64,000 nt of DNA. Origin: an uncultured Bacteroidales bacterium. Lineage in GTDB: Bacteria; Bacteroidota; Bacteroidia; Bacteroidales; Bacteroidaceae. The stretch lies in NCBI GenBank assembly GCA_937914945.1, contig CALGJF010000008.1:3604-67603 (forward strand), in the 5' to 3' direction. Shown piece by piece: positions 53,239 through 61,794 of this stretch. A program made the position numbers and the translations under genes. The notes below the pieces were generated by a model that was not told the origin of the DNA, made no database searches, and saw only the letters and a list, made by a program, of their open reading frames with translations. Within the stretch, counting starts at the first letter, position 1. Every line of letters begins with the position of its first letter.

Positions 53239-54111
53239 CTATCCTATTGTGTGGTTTGCCAAAAGCTCGGCAACGAGCGATTTTATCTGCTCGCCGTCGG
53301 CCGTATATCTCTTGCTCTCCTTAACCTTGAAAACAATATTCGTTACCGCCTTCACCTTGGTGGGAGAGCCCGAAAGACCGCAACGCGCGGCATCGCCGTT
53401 TACATCGGCAAGCGCCCACTCCTTGATGGTGAGAGCGCTGTCGGCCTGCGCCTGTGCGCTATATTTATAGTCATCGGCAGCCTGTTCCTGTGCTGTGGCG
53501 GCACGGTGGAAACGCAACATGCGATAGGCATTGCGGGGGCGACAGGGCGATGCCGTGCCATCTACCGTGAGCAACAGAGGCAGGGGAGCCTTCAACAGCT
53601 CCACACCATTCTCAATGGCACGCTCCACTACGGCTGTACCATTCTCCACTGCTTGCACCTTGCGCACATAAGTAACCTGCGGAATAGCAAGCTGCTGCGC
53701 CACTTGCGGACCCACCTGCGCAGTATCCCCATCTATTGCCTGGCGGCCGCAAAGTATCATATCAAAATCACCTATCTTGCGTACAGCCATCGTAAGGGCA
53801 TATGATGTTGCCAACGTATCGGCACCGGCAAATGCGCTGTCGGACAGGAGAACAGCCTCATCGGCACCCCTGTAAAGCGCCTCGCGCAACAACTCGGTGG
53901 CACGCTTGGGTCCCATGGTGAGCACCGTTACACGACTCCCGGGATTTTTATCTTTCAACTGCAAAGCCTGCTCCAAAGCCCCAAGATCATCGGGGTTGAA
54001 TATCGCAGGGAGGGCGCCACGGTTAATGGTTCCGTCTGCATTCATTGCCTGCGCACCCACGTTACGGGTATCGGGGACCTGCTTTGCCAATACAATAATA
54101 TTCAAACTCAT
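53239..54111 (-). CDS. etfB: Electron transfer flavoprotein, beta subunit
   Basis: The ATG at 54111 gives 290 aa; an upstream frame to 54222 adds residues not typical of EtfB and would include the promoter. Motifs are LNIIVLAKQVPDTRNV, NPDDLGALEQALQLKDKN, VTVLTMGPKRATELLREALY, RGADEAVLLSD and ILCGRQAIDGDTAQVGPQVA, the ETF-beta signature. It holds AMP or a second FAD in the family. First gene of the unit that runs to 45378, with a promoter at 54180-54210 diverging from the GH5 operon. Confidence 0.96.
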   Translation of the reverse strand: MSLNIIVLAKQVPDTRNVGAQAMNADGTINRGALPAIFNPDDLGALEQALQLKDKNPGSRVTVLTMGPKRATELLREALYRGADEAVLLSDSAFAGADTLATSYALTMAVRKIGDFDMILCGRQAIDGDTAQVGPQVAQQLAIPQVTYVRKVQAVENGTAVVERAIENGVELLKAPLPLLLTVDGTASPCRPRNAYRMLRFHRAATAQEQAADDYKYSAQAQADSALTIKEWALADVNGDAARCGLSGSPTKVKAVTNIVFKVKESKRYTADGEQIKSLVAELLANHTIG

Positions 54112-54179
54112 ATCAAATACATTTTCACAGCCCCTGCCGAAAGGCATTGCCATGCAATAAAGGAGCCGCATATTCCGTG

Positions 54180-54210
54180 CAAAGATAAGAATTGTTGCCA
54201 AAACCCCAAC
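54180..54210 (-). promoter_or_regulatory. Promoter of the etfB-led seven-gene unit
   Basis: GTTG (54210-54207), 19-bp spacer, TATCTTTG (54187-54180) followed by C on the minus strand, about 70 bp before the etfB ATG. The -33 matches TTTG at two of the three T's plus G. Confidence 0.5.
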
Positions 54211-54290
54211 ACCAAAAAGCAAAAAATACCCTTATACACATTATTAAAGGGAAAGTATAAACAACATTTGGTAAAAATGTACCCGCAAAG

Positions 54291-54321
54291 TTCGTTTCTT
54301 TAACACAAATCACTATCTTCG
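54291..54321 (+). promoter_or_regulatory. Promoter of the GH5-ROK-GH92-GH92 operon
   Basis: TTCG (54291-54294), 19-bp spacer, TATCTTCG (54314-54321) followed by C on the plus strand, 22 bp before the ATG. It uses the TTCG variant in both boxes and diverges from the etf promoter about 80 bp away. Confidence 0.5.
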
Positions 54322-54342
54322 CATGGAAAGAAAAAACAGAAA

Positions 54343-55647
54343 ATGACAAGGAGTATTTTATACGCGGCAATAGCTGCAATATTGCTTATTACATCGTGTA
54401 CCCGCAAGGATGCGGGTACCACCCCATACATAACCACCCGTGGTACCAAACTCATAAAAAATGAGGCACCATACAATTTCATTGGTACAAACATGTGGTA
54501 TGCATCCATCCTTGGCTCCACAGGCGAAGGGGGCGACAGAGAGAGGCTTTGCAAGGAGCTCGATATGCTCATGAGCATAGGTATCGACAACCTGCGAATA
54601 CTTGCCGGCCCCGATGCGGGCAGCGCACTTGCCAACCCCGCCAAGCCCTATCTGCAGCAGGCGCCCGGGTTGCTCAACGACACCCTGCTCGCGGGGCTCG
54701 ACTACACCATTGCCGAGCTTGAAAAGCGCGACATGCAGGCTGTGATATACCTGAACAACGCATGGGATTGGAGTGGCGGATATGGATTCTACCTAAAAGA
54801 GTGCGGCTATGGCGACTCGCCCAATGCCAACGTGGATGGCGGCTACGACCGATATGTCGATTACTCGGCACAATTTTCGCGCAGCGAGGAGGCACAGCAG
54901 CTGTACTACAATTTCATAGAGCAGATTGTATCGCGCACCAACAGCATCACAGGGCGCCCCTACACCGAAGAACCCGCCATAATGAGCTGGCAGCTGTGCA
55001 ACGAGCCGCGCCCCTTTGCCCGCGACAACAAAGAGCAGTTTGCCCGCTGGATAGCCAAAGCAGCCGCCCTTATAAAAAGCATCGACAGTAACCACCTTGT
55101 ATCGACAGGCAGCGAGGGCATAATCGGTTGCGAGGCCGACGAGCAGCTGTGCGAGCTTATACACAGCGACAAGAACATAGACTATCTTACCATTCATATA
55201 TGGCCTGCCAATTGGGGCTGGACACCAAGGCAAGCCCCCGACAGCGGCATAGAGAACGCATGCAAAAAGAGCGTGGAATACATAGAGAAGCACATTGCCA
55301 TGGCTAAAAGAATAAACAAGCCATTGGTAATAGAGGAGTTCGGTTACCCGCGCAAGGACAACATATCGGGGAGCGATGTACCTACCGACAGCCGCGATGC
55401 CTTTTATCGTTGCATATTTGAACAGGTGAAAAACAGCCTATACAACGGCGCACCCATTGCCGGTTGCAATTTCTGGGGCTGGGGAGGCTGTGGCCGCCCG
55501 CGCGAGGCGGTGTGGCGCCCCGGCGACGACTATCTGTGCGACCCGCCACACGAGCCACAAGGCTGGTACTCGGTGTTCGATAGCGACAGCACCACCATAA
55601 GCATAATTAAAGAATACACGCAAGCAATAAAACTACACGCAAAATGA
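54343..55647 (+). CDS. GH5 family beta-mannanase/mannosidase-like lipoprotein
   Basis: This 434-aa lipoprotein (lipobox LITSC, C19) is a GH5 barrel. The acid/base Glu is E221 in QLCNEPRPF and the nucleophile E332 in LVIEEFGYP; HLVSTGSEG and LTIHIWPANWGW supply other active-site strands. The overall pattern (IGTNMWYAS near the start, NAWDWSGGYG) is that of subfamily-7-like endo-beta-1,4-mannanases. Because it is operonic with two GH92 alpha-mannosidases, it might instead cleave the core beta-mannosyl linkage of N-glycans. A surface or periplasmic location is likely. Its stop overlaps the ROK start by 4 bp. Confidence 0.85.
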   Translation: MTRSILYAAIAAILLITSCTRKDAGTTPYITTRGTKLIKNEAPYNFIGTNMWYASILGSTGEGGDRERLCKELDMLMSIGIDNLRILAGPDAGSALANPAKPYLQQAPGLLNDTLLAGLDYTIAELEKRDMQAVIYLNNAWDWSGGYGFYLKECGYGDSPNANVDGGYDRYVDYSAQFSRSEEAQQLYYNFIEQIVSRTNSITGRPYTEEPAIMSWQLCNEPRPFARDNKEQFARWIAKAAALIKSIDSNHLVSTGSEGIIGCEADEQLCELIHSDKNIDYLTIHIWPANWGWTPRQAPDSGIENACKKSVEYIEKHIAMAKRINKPLVIEEFGYPRKDNISGSDVPTDSRDAFYRCIFEQVKNSLYNGAPIAGCNFWGWGGCGRPREAVWRPGDDYLCDPPHEPQGWYSVFDSDSTTISIIKEYTQAIKLHAK

Positions 55648-56765
55648 GCAAATACAAAAACGACCACCGCATAGTGGCCACACTCGATGCCGGTGGCACA
55701 AATTTTGTTTTCGGAGCAATGCAGGCAGGCGAGTTCATAGTTGAGCCCATAAGCATGCCTTCACAAGCACACGACCTCGACAAATGCCTGCAAACGCTTG
55801 TAGAGGGGTTTAATAAAGTGTTCGACCAATTGGACAATAAACCGGTGGCAATAAGTTTCGCCTTCCCCGGCCCTGCCGACTACCCCAACGGCATTATAGG
55901 CGGTTATCTGCCCAATTTCCCCTCTTTCCGCGACGGAGTGGCACTCGGTGCCTTTCTCCAAGGCAAATTCGGCGTGCCCGTGTTCATAAACAACGACGGC
56001 GACCTCTTTGCCTATGGCGAGGCCCTTTGCGGTGCGTTGCCACAAATAAACCGTCGCTTGCGACAGGCGGGCTCCAACAAGCAGTATAAAAACCTCATAG
56101 GCTATACCATAGGAACAGGATTCGGCATAGGCGTAGTTATAGACAACAAACTGAACAGGGGCGACAATTCGTGCGTGGAGACCTTTTGCCTGCGACACAA
56201 GGATATGCCCGACATTCTTGTGGAAGAGGGCGTTGCCATAAGAGCGGTGCAGAGAGTATATGGCGAGGCAAGCGGCAACCCCGCACACGGCCTCACCCCC
56301 AAGGATATATGCGAAATAGCCGACGGCACGCGCGAGGGCAACCAACAGGCTGCAAAAGAGGCCTTTGCCACACTCGGCAGAGTAGCAGGCGCAGCAATAT
56401 CGGCAGCCGTTACAATAATAGACGGCTTGGTGGTCATAGGCGGTGGAGTGTCGGCCGCAAGCCGCTGGATTATGCCTGCCCTGCTTACCGAGATGCGCTC
56501 CAAGCTGCACACCCTTGGCGGCGAGGAGGTGAATCTGGTGCAGATGAAGGTATATAACCTTGAAGACGAACAGGAATTCGCACTCTTTGCACAGGGCGAG
56601 GTAAAGAAAGTAAAGGTTTATGGCGAAGATAGATATGTCGATTACGACTGCCAGAAGAGGGTGGGAATAGCAATATCCAAGCAGGGCGCAAGCAAAGCGG
56701 TATCGGTGGGCGCATACGCATTTGCATTGAGCGAACTCGACAAACAAGAAGCTGAAAACCAATGA
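55644..56765 (+). CDS. ROK family sugar kinase-like protein
   Basis: This 373-aa cytosolic protein has the ATP-binding DAGGTN motif (15-20), an ASKHA middle segment with FINNDGDLFAYGEAL (catalytic Asp at NND) and the ROK glycine loop GYTIGTGFGIGVV. A C-terminal ADP-binding stretch is VVIGGGVSAASRW. The zinc motif CxCGxxGC of typical ROK kinases is missing; the region reads SCVETFCLRHK. Given the operon of mannose-releasing hydrolases, it is probably a mannokinase or glucokinase, phosphorylating the released monosaccharide. It overlaps both neighbours by 4 bp, so translation is coupled. Confidence 0.85.
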   Translation: MSKYKNDHRIVATLDAGGTNFVFGAMQAGEFIVEPISMPSQAHDLDKCLQTLVEGFNKVFDQLDNKPVAISFAFPGPADYPNGIIGGYLPNFPSFRDGVALGAFLQGKFGVPVFINNDGDLFAYGEALCGALPQINRRLRQAGSNKQYKNLIGYTIGTGFGIGVVIDNKLNRGDNSCVETFCLRHKDMPDILVEEGVAIRAVQRVYGEASGNPAHGLTPKDICEIADGTREGNQQAAKEAFATLGRVAGAAISAAVTIIDGLVVIGGGVSAASRWIMPALLTEMRSKLHTLGGEEVNLVQMKVYNLEDEQEFALFAQGEVKKVKVYGEDRYVDYDCQKRVGIAISKQGASKAVSVGAYAFALSELDKQEAENQ

Positions 56766-59005
56766 AAAAAAGCCTGTTACTTATCATAGCGGCAGCCTGT
56801 GCGTTTGCAACCATGGCGCAAAAACCAGCCGAACTTGTAAACCCCTTTATAGGCACCACCAACTATGGCACCACCAACCCCGGAGCTATACTGCCCGGCG
56901 GCATGATGTCGGTGGTACCGTTCAACGTAATGGGGGCCGACCTCAACATCTACGACAAGGACAGCCGCTGGTGGTCGGCACCATACGAATACAACAACAG
57001 ATTTTTCACCGGCTATGCCCACGTTGCATTGAGCGGTGTGGGCTGCCCCGAGGCATCGTCGTTGCTTGTGATGCCCACCACCGGTGAGCCCGATGTGAAT
57101 TACCTGAACTACGGCACGGAATATAGCAACGAGACAGCATCGCCGGGATACTATGGCAACACACTCACAAAATATAACATAAAGAGCGAGGTTACGGCAA
57201 CCACCCGCACATCGTGCGAGCGATACACCTTCCCCGCCGGCAAGGGTAATATAATTCTGAACTTGGGCGAAGGACTCACCAACGAGTGCGGTGCCATGGT
57301 GCGCCGTGTGAGCAGCACCGAGATTGAGGGAATGAAGTTGCTGGGTACATTCTGCTACACCACACAAGCGGTGTTTCCCATCTATTTTGTAATGCGGGTA
57401 TCGCGCGAGCCGTCGGCAGGCTGCGCATGGAAATTCCAGCCGTTGCTCAAAGGGGTGGAGGCCGATTGGTGCCCCGACGATGGCACATACAAACTATACC
57501 GCAACTACCACCGCGAGGTTGCAGGCGACAACGTGGGCTACCTTTTCAGCTACGACAACCTTTCCCCGGGGGAGCAGATTATCGTGCAGATGGGCGTGTC
57601 GTTCGTATCTATTGAGAATGCCAGAGAGAATCTGCAAAAGGAGCAGGATGGAAAAACCTTCGACGATATACGCACTGCGGCAACACACCAATGGAACGAC
57701 ATGCTCTCACGCATAGAAATTGAGGGAGGCACCGCCGAGCAACAGAGGGTATTCTACACAGCCCTTTACCATGCGCTCATACACCCAAGCATTATAAACG
57801 ATGTAAACGGCGAGTATCCCATGATGGAGAGTGGCAAAACAGGCCGCAGCAGCCACAACCGCTACACGGTGTTCTCGCTGTGGGACACCTACCGCAATCT
57901 GCACCCGCTGCTCACGCTTGTCTATCCCGAACTGCAAACCGATATGCTACGTTCGCTTGTGGGCATGTACGACGAAAGCGGATGGCTGCCACGCTGGGAA
58001 CTGTTCGGACGCGAAACATACACCATGGAGGGCGACCCCGCCGCCATTGTCATTGCCGACAGCTGGATAAAGGGACTACGCGACTTTGACATAAAAAAAG
58101 GGTACGAGGCTATGCTGAAATCGGCTGCCACCGAGGGGAGCAGAAACCCCATTCGCCCCGACATAGACCCATATATAAACGAAGGCTATATCCCTGTGGG
58201 ATATTTCGAGGGCGACCTCTCGGGCGACAATTCCGTATCGCATGCCCTTGAATACTGCGCTGCCGATTACGCCATTGCCTGCCTTGCCGACTCGCTGGGC
58301 GACACTGCCCGCGCAAAGGAGTTCCGCAAAAGAGCCCAAAGCTACCGCCGTTACTACTGCAAGGAATATGGCACGCTACGCCCCATTACTGCCGACGGCA
58401 AGTTCCTTGGCGACTTTAACCCTGCCACCGGTAAACACTTTGAGAACATTCCGGGCTTTCACGAAGGCTCGGCATGGAGCTATACATTTGCTGCCACACA
58501 CGACACGAAAGGCCTTGCAAGGCTTATGGGTGGCAAAAAACGTTTTATCGAGAGCCTGCAAGGCGTTTTCGACAACAACCACTACGACCCCACCAACGAG
58601 CCCGACATCGCCTACCCCTATCTGTTCAGCCGATTCCGCGGCGAGGAGTGGCGCACACAGAAGGAGGTAAAACGCCTGCTCGACACATATTACACCGACA
58701 CACCCGGCGGGCTGCCCGGCAACGACGATACCGGAGCCATGTCGGCATGGGCAGTATTCTCAATGATGGGACTATACCCCGACTGCCCCGCCGAGCCCTT
58801 CTACACGCTCACCACACCTACTTTCGACAAAGTGAGCATAACCACCCCGCAAGGGCACGTTACAATAACAAAGAGCGCGCCCTCCGAAGGCTGCCACTAT
58901 ATAGAGCGAATAAAGCTGAACGGGAAAGAAACCAATCGATACCGCCTGCACCACAATGAGATTCTTGGCGGCAACCTGGAATTTATACTTAAAAAAGAAC
59001 GATGA
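56762..59005 (+). CDS. GH92 alpha-mannosidase
   Basis: This 747-aa exported enzyme (signal peptide ending TMAQ, about residue 19) starts with the GH92 opening LVNPFIGTTNYGTTNPGA. Other family motifs are YAHVALSGVGCPE, FYTALYHALIHPS, TVFSLWDTYRNLHPLLTL and the late GLPGNDDTGAMSAWAVFSMM with the catalytic-region Asp pair. GH92 enzymes are calcium-dependent inverting exo-alpha-mannosidases acting on high-mannose N-glycans or yeast mannan. Linkage specificity cannot be read off the sequence. It is translationally coupled to the ROK gene. Confidence 0.93.
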   Translation: MKKSLLLIIAAACAFATMAQKPAELVNPFIGTTNYGTTNPGAILPGGMMSVVPFNVMGADLNIYDKDSRWWSAPYEYNNRFFTGYAHVALSGVGCPEASSLLVMPTTGEPDVNYLNYGTEYSNETASPGYYGNTLTKYNIKSEVTATTRTSCERYTFPAGKGNIILNLGEGLTNECGAMVRRVSSTEIEGMKLLGTFCYTTQAVFPIYFVMRVSREPSAGCAWKFQPLLKGVEADWCPDDGTYKLYRNYHREVAGDNVGYLFSYDNLSPGEQIIVQMGVSFVSIENARENLQKEQDGKTFDDIRTAATHQWNDMLSRIEIEGGTAEQQRVFYTALYHALIHPSIINDVNGEYPMMESGKTGRSSHNRYTVFSLWDTYRNLHPLLTLVYPELQTDMLRSLVGMYDESGWLPRWELFGRETYTMEGDPAAIVIADSWIKGLRDFDIKKGYEAMLKSAATEGSRNPIRPDIDPYINEGYIPVGYFEGDLSGDNSVSHALEYCAADYAIACLADSLGDTARAKEFRKRAQSYRRYYCKEYGTLRPITADGKFLGDFNPATGKHFENIPGFHEGSAWSYTFAATHDTKGLARLMGGKKRFIESLQGVFDNNHYDPTNEPDIAYPYLFSRFRGEEWRTQKEVKRLLDTYYTDTPGGLPGNDDTGAMSAWAVFSMMGLYPDCPAEPFYTLTTPTFDKVSITTPQGHVTITKSAPSEGCHYIERIKLNGKETNRYRLHHNEILGGNLEFILKKER

Positions 59006-59011
59006 TTCAAC

Positions 59012-59065
59012 AGCCAATGAAGGGCAAGATTCCTCACACAAGGTTCGGAATGACAAACAACAGAT
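59012..59065. repeat. Degenerate extragenic element between the two GH92 genes
   Basis: The 95-bp gap contains an AGGGCAAGATTCCTCACACA stretch followed by AGGTTCGGAATGACAAACAA. It resembles a short widespread intergenic element ending CGGAATGACA that I recall from other genomes. A related ending, GGTCGTCGAAATGACAACC, is at 61460-61478. Confidence 0.4.
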
Positions 59066-59100
59066 AAACAAATTTTTAATTTACCACTAAAAGAGGTACA

Positions 59101-61287
59101 ATGAAAAGAAGCACCATACCACTGCTCATAGCCCTGCTCATAACAGCCTGCACACAAACACCCGCAGAGAGGCTCACACAATATGTAAACCCACTCATAG
59201 GCAGCGGTGGGCATGGGCATGTATTCGTGGGAGCAAGCGTTCCCTTCGGCATGGTGCAGGCAGGGCCCACAAGCATAAATCAAGCATGGGACTGGTGCTC
59301 GGGCTACCACCGCAGCGAGAATAGTGTGATAGGATTCTCCCACACCCATTTAAGCGGAACAGGCATAGGCGATTTGTTCGATATCACGGTAATGCCCATA
59401 ATAGGCGATGTTACATACGCACGAGGCACCATCGACAATCCCCATAGCGGGCTGTGGTCGCCCGCCGACAGGGGCAACGAGATTACCCGCCCCGGATACT
59501 ACGCGGTACCCCTCACACGCTACGGCATAAAGGCCGAACTTACCGCAACGGAACGTACCGGCGTACACCGCTATACATTCCCCGCATCACAGGAGGCAGC
59601 CATTGTATTCGACCTTGAAAACGGCGGTTGCTGGGACCGCACCACCGAGTGCCACATGCAGGCCGTGGGCAACAACCGCATCACAGGCTACCGCCATTCC
59701 AAAGGGTGGGCGCATGCGCAGCGTGTATATTTTGCGGCAGAGACAAGCAAGCCTTTTGACAAATTCGAGCTGCACGGCAGGGATAGCATGTATGGGCGGG
59801 CATCGTTCGGCACAACAGAGGGCGAGCAGATTATATTGAAAGTGGCCATATCACCGGTGAGCATTGAGGGTGCCGAGGCGGCATTGGCCCTCGAAACCAA
59901 GGGAAAGGATTTTGAAACCATCACAGCCATGGCTGCCGAGGCATGGGAAAACGAACTCGCAAAAATAGAGGTAACCTGCCGCAGCGACGAGGAGAAAACC
60001 ATATTCTACACCGCACTATACCACTGCATGATGGCACCCGTGCTCTTCAGCGATACAAACGGCAACTATCCGGGTGCCGATGGCAACATATACAACAGCC
60101 CCACCCCACGCTACACAAACTTTTCGCTATGGGACACCTACCGCGCCAAGCAACCGCTTATGACCATAATAGAGCCACAGAGGGCCGGAGCGTTTGTGGC
60201 AAGCATGGTAGATATATGCGACAGGCAGGGCCGCCTGCCGGTGTGGCATCTGTGGGGTAACGAAACAAACTGCATGGTGGGCGACCCTGCAATACCAACA
60301 GTAGCCGATGCCATTGTAAAAGGCATCGGAGGATTCGACCGCGAGGAGGCCTTTGAGGCTATAAAAAAAACAGCGGCAAGCAACGAGCGTGGCAAGGGGT
60401 TGCGCAACACATACGGCTACATACCATGCGATTTGTTTGGCGAAGCGGTGGCATACGAACTCGAATATGCCCTTGCCGACGGAGCGGCCGCCAACGCAGC
60501 AAAAACATTGGGCAAGAGCAACGATGCAGAGTATTTCACCCGCAGGAGCCAATCGTACCGCCGACTATTCGACCGAGAGAGCCGCTTTATACGCGGGGTG
60601 GATAGCGCGGGCCTTTTTCGCAAGGAATTCAACCCATACTATTCGGCACACCGTGCCGACGACTACTGCGAAGGCAACGCATGGCAATACACATGGCTGG
60701 TACCGCACGACATTTGTGGCTACGCCCCGCTTTTCGGCGGCAGAGAACAGATGCTTGCAAAATTGGACTCGCTCTTCACCGCCCCATCGACCGTGGAGGG
60801 CGCCCCCTCGCCCGACATTTCGGGCATGATAGGGCAATATGCCCATGGCAACGAACCCTCGCACCACATTATATATATATATAGCATGCTGGGCGAGCCG
60901 CATAAATGCGCCCGCCTTGTGCGCAAGGTGATGCAAGAGCAGTACCGCAACGCCCCCGACGGACTATCGGGCAACGAGGATATGGGGCAAATGTCGGCAT
61001 GGTACATAATGTCGGCCTTGGGATTCTACGAGGTAGAGCCCGCAAGCGGCCGTTATTGGTTTGGCTCGCCCACCGTGCAACGTGCCGAGTTATCCGTGGA
61101 GGGCGGCACATTTGTCATTGAAACAAAGGACAACAGCGAAACAAATATTTACATCAAAAATATAACATTGAACGGCAAGCCACACCCGCTACCATACATA
61201 ATGCACAGCGACATTGCGCGGGGCGGCACGCTCACAATAGAGATGAGCGACACGCCAACCATGTGGTATAATATGCAATACAAGTAA
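59101..61287 (+). CDS. GH92 alpha-mannosidase, lipoprotein
   Basis: This 728-aa lipoprotein (lipobox LITAC, C17) is a second GH92: YVNPLIGSGGHGHVFVGASV opening, GFSHTHLSGTGIGDLFDI, FYTALYHCMMAPV, TNFSLWDTYRAKQPLMTI and the GLSGNEDMGQMSAWYIMSAL catalytic segment. The residue before the Asp is Glu here (NED) where the other GH92 has Asp (NDD), both of which occur in the family as I recall. HVFVGASVPFG is typical of the subgroup with lipoprotein anchors. A surface-exposed partner of the exported GH92 is inferred. A 95-bp gap separates the two. Confidence 0.93.
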   Translation: MKRSTIPLLIALLITACTQTPAERLTQYVNPLIGSGGHGHVFVGASVPFGMVQAGPTSINQAWDWCSGYHRSENSVIGFSHTHLSGTGIGDLFDITVMPIIGDVTYARGTIDNPHSGLWSPADRGNEITRPGYYAVPLTRYGIKAELTATERTGVHRYTFPASQEAAIVFDLENGGCWDRTTECHMQAVGNNRITGYRHSKGWAHAQRVYFAAETSKPFDKFELHGRDSMYGRASFGTTEGEQIILKVAISPVSIEGAEAALALETKGKDFETITAMAAEAWENELAKIEVTCRSDEEKTIFYTALYHCMMAPVLFSDTNGNYPGADGNIYNSPTPRYTNFSLWDTYRAKQPLMTIIEPQRAGAFVASMVDICDRQGRLPVWHLWGNETNCMVGDPAIPTVADAIVKGIGGFDREEAFEAIKKTAASNERGKGLRNTYGYIPCDLFGEAVAYELEYALADGAAANAAKTLGKSNDAEYFTRRSQSYRRLFDRESRFIRGVDSAGLFRKEFNPYYSAHRADDYCEGNAWQYTWLVPHDICGYAPLFGGREQMLAKLDSLFTAPSTVEGAPSPDISGMIGQYAHGNEPSHHIIYIYSMLGEPHKCARLVRKVMQEQYRNAPDGLSGNEDMGQMSAWYIMSALGFYEVEPASGRYWFGSPTVQRAELSVEGGTFVIETKDNSETNIYIKNITLNGKPHPLPYIMHSDIARGGTLTIEMSDTPTMWYNMQYK

Positions 61288-61605
61288 AGCGGTTATATAC
61301 CAAGGTTACACTAAACACAACATTCTCATCTCGACCATACATTAATAAAAAAAATCAAAAGAGGTTTTCGATGAGCTATGCGAATAACGTATGTGAGAGA
61401 TTTATATTGAGGTCTTTTCTGGACAAGCCCTCAACAACACGCCTTCTCCCATACGGTCGTCGAAATGACAACCTTGTGTAAACTGCTATATAAATACTTA
61501 AAGTAAATCGATACAACCCCTTTTTATTAATGGCATCCACAAGTGAGAATCAATAAAAATCGATAAAAAACATTTTGTATCAACAAAAAAAAACAAAAAA
61601 ATAGA

Positions 61606-61633
61606 TTTGTTTAAGTTATTTTTTATACCTTTG
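61606..61633 (+). promoter_or_regulatory. Promoter of the right-edge secreted protein gene
   Basis: TACCTTTG (61626-61633) exactly matches the -7 consensus. A TTTG lies at 61606-61609, but only 16 bp upstream instead of 19-21, so the -33 assignment is weak. The leader would be about 155 nt. Confidence 0.5.
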
Positions 61634-61729
61634 TCCCGAATATAGTGTATTAAAATCGCAGTGATGCGCCACAGCACCTTGCTACGCACTTTTTGCAAGA
61701 ATCAAATAAAAGCGACTTTTGCAAAAACA

Positions 61730-61752
61730 AATTAAGGAGTTTTTCCTTAATT
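61730..61752 (+). promoter_or_regulatory. Leader hairpin before the right-edge secreted protein
   Basis: AATTAAGGA pairs with TCCTTAATT (9 bp) around a 5-nt loop, ending 42 bp before the ATG at 61795. No strong T-run follows. Confidence 0.45.
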
Positions 61753-61794
61753 ACTTAGCACAGACTATTTAACTATTAACTTAATATTAACTTT

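Larger units (their letters stand above)
61288..61794 (+). other. 507-bp intergenic region: operon end, AT-rich leader of the right-edge secreted protein
   Basis: No gene is seen. The first 300 bp have no clear terminator hairpin after the GH92 stop, only a weak TTGAGG/CCTCAA inverted repeat near 61410-61436. A degenerate repeat-element end lies at 61460-61478. From about 61550 the DNA is very A-rich, then holds a -7 element at 61626, a pair of near-identical segments beginning CTTTTTGCAA (about 61689) and CTTTTGCAA (about 61716), and the hairpin at 61730-61752. Confidence 0.6.

Noticed and set aside
55761..56762. 333-aa minus-strand ORF
   Set aside because: It is entirely antisense to the ROK gene, Cys/Tyr-rich and without a recognisable domain; a shadow of the codon bias of the real gene.
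61407..61436. Terminator after the second GH92 gene
   Set aside because: The TTGAGG/CCTCAA stem is short, distant from the stop codon and lacks a following T-run.
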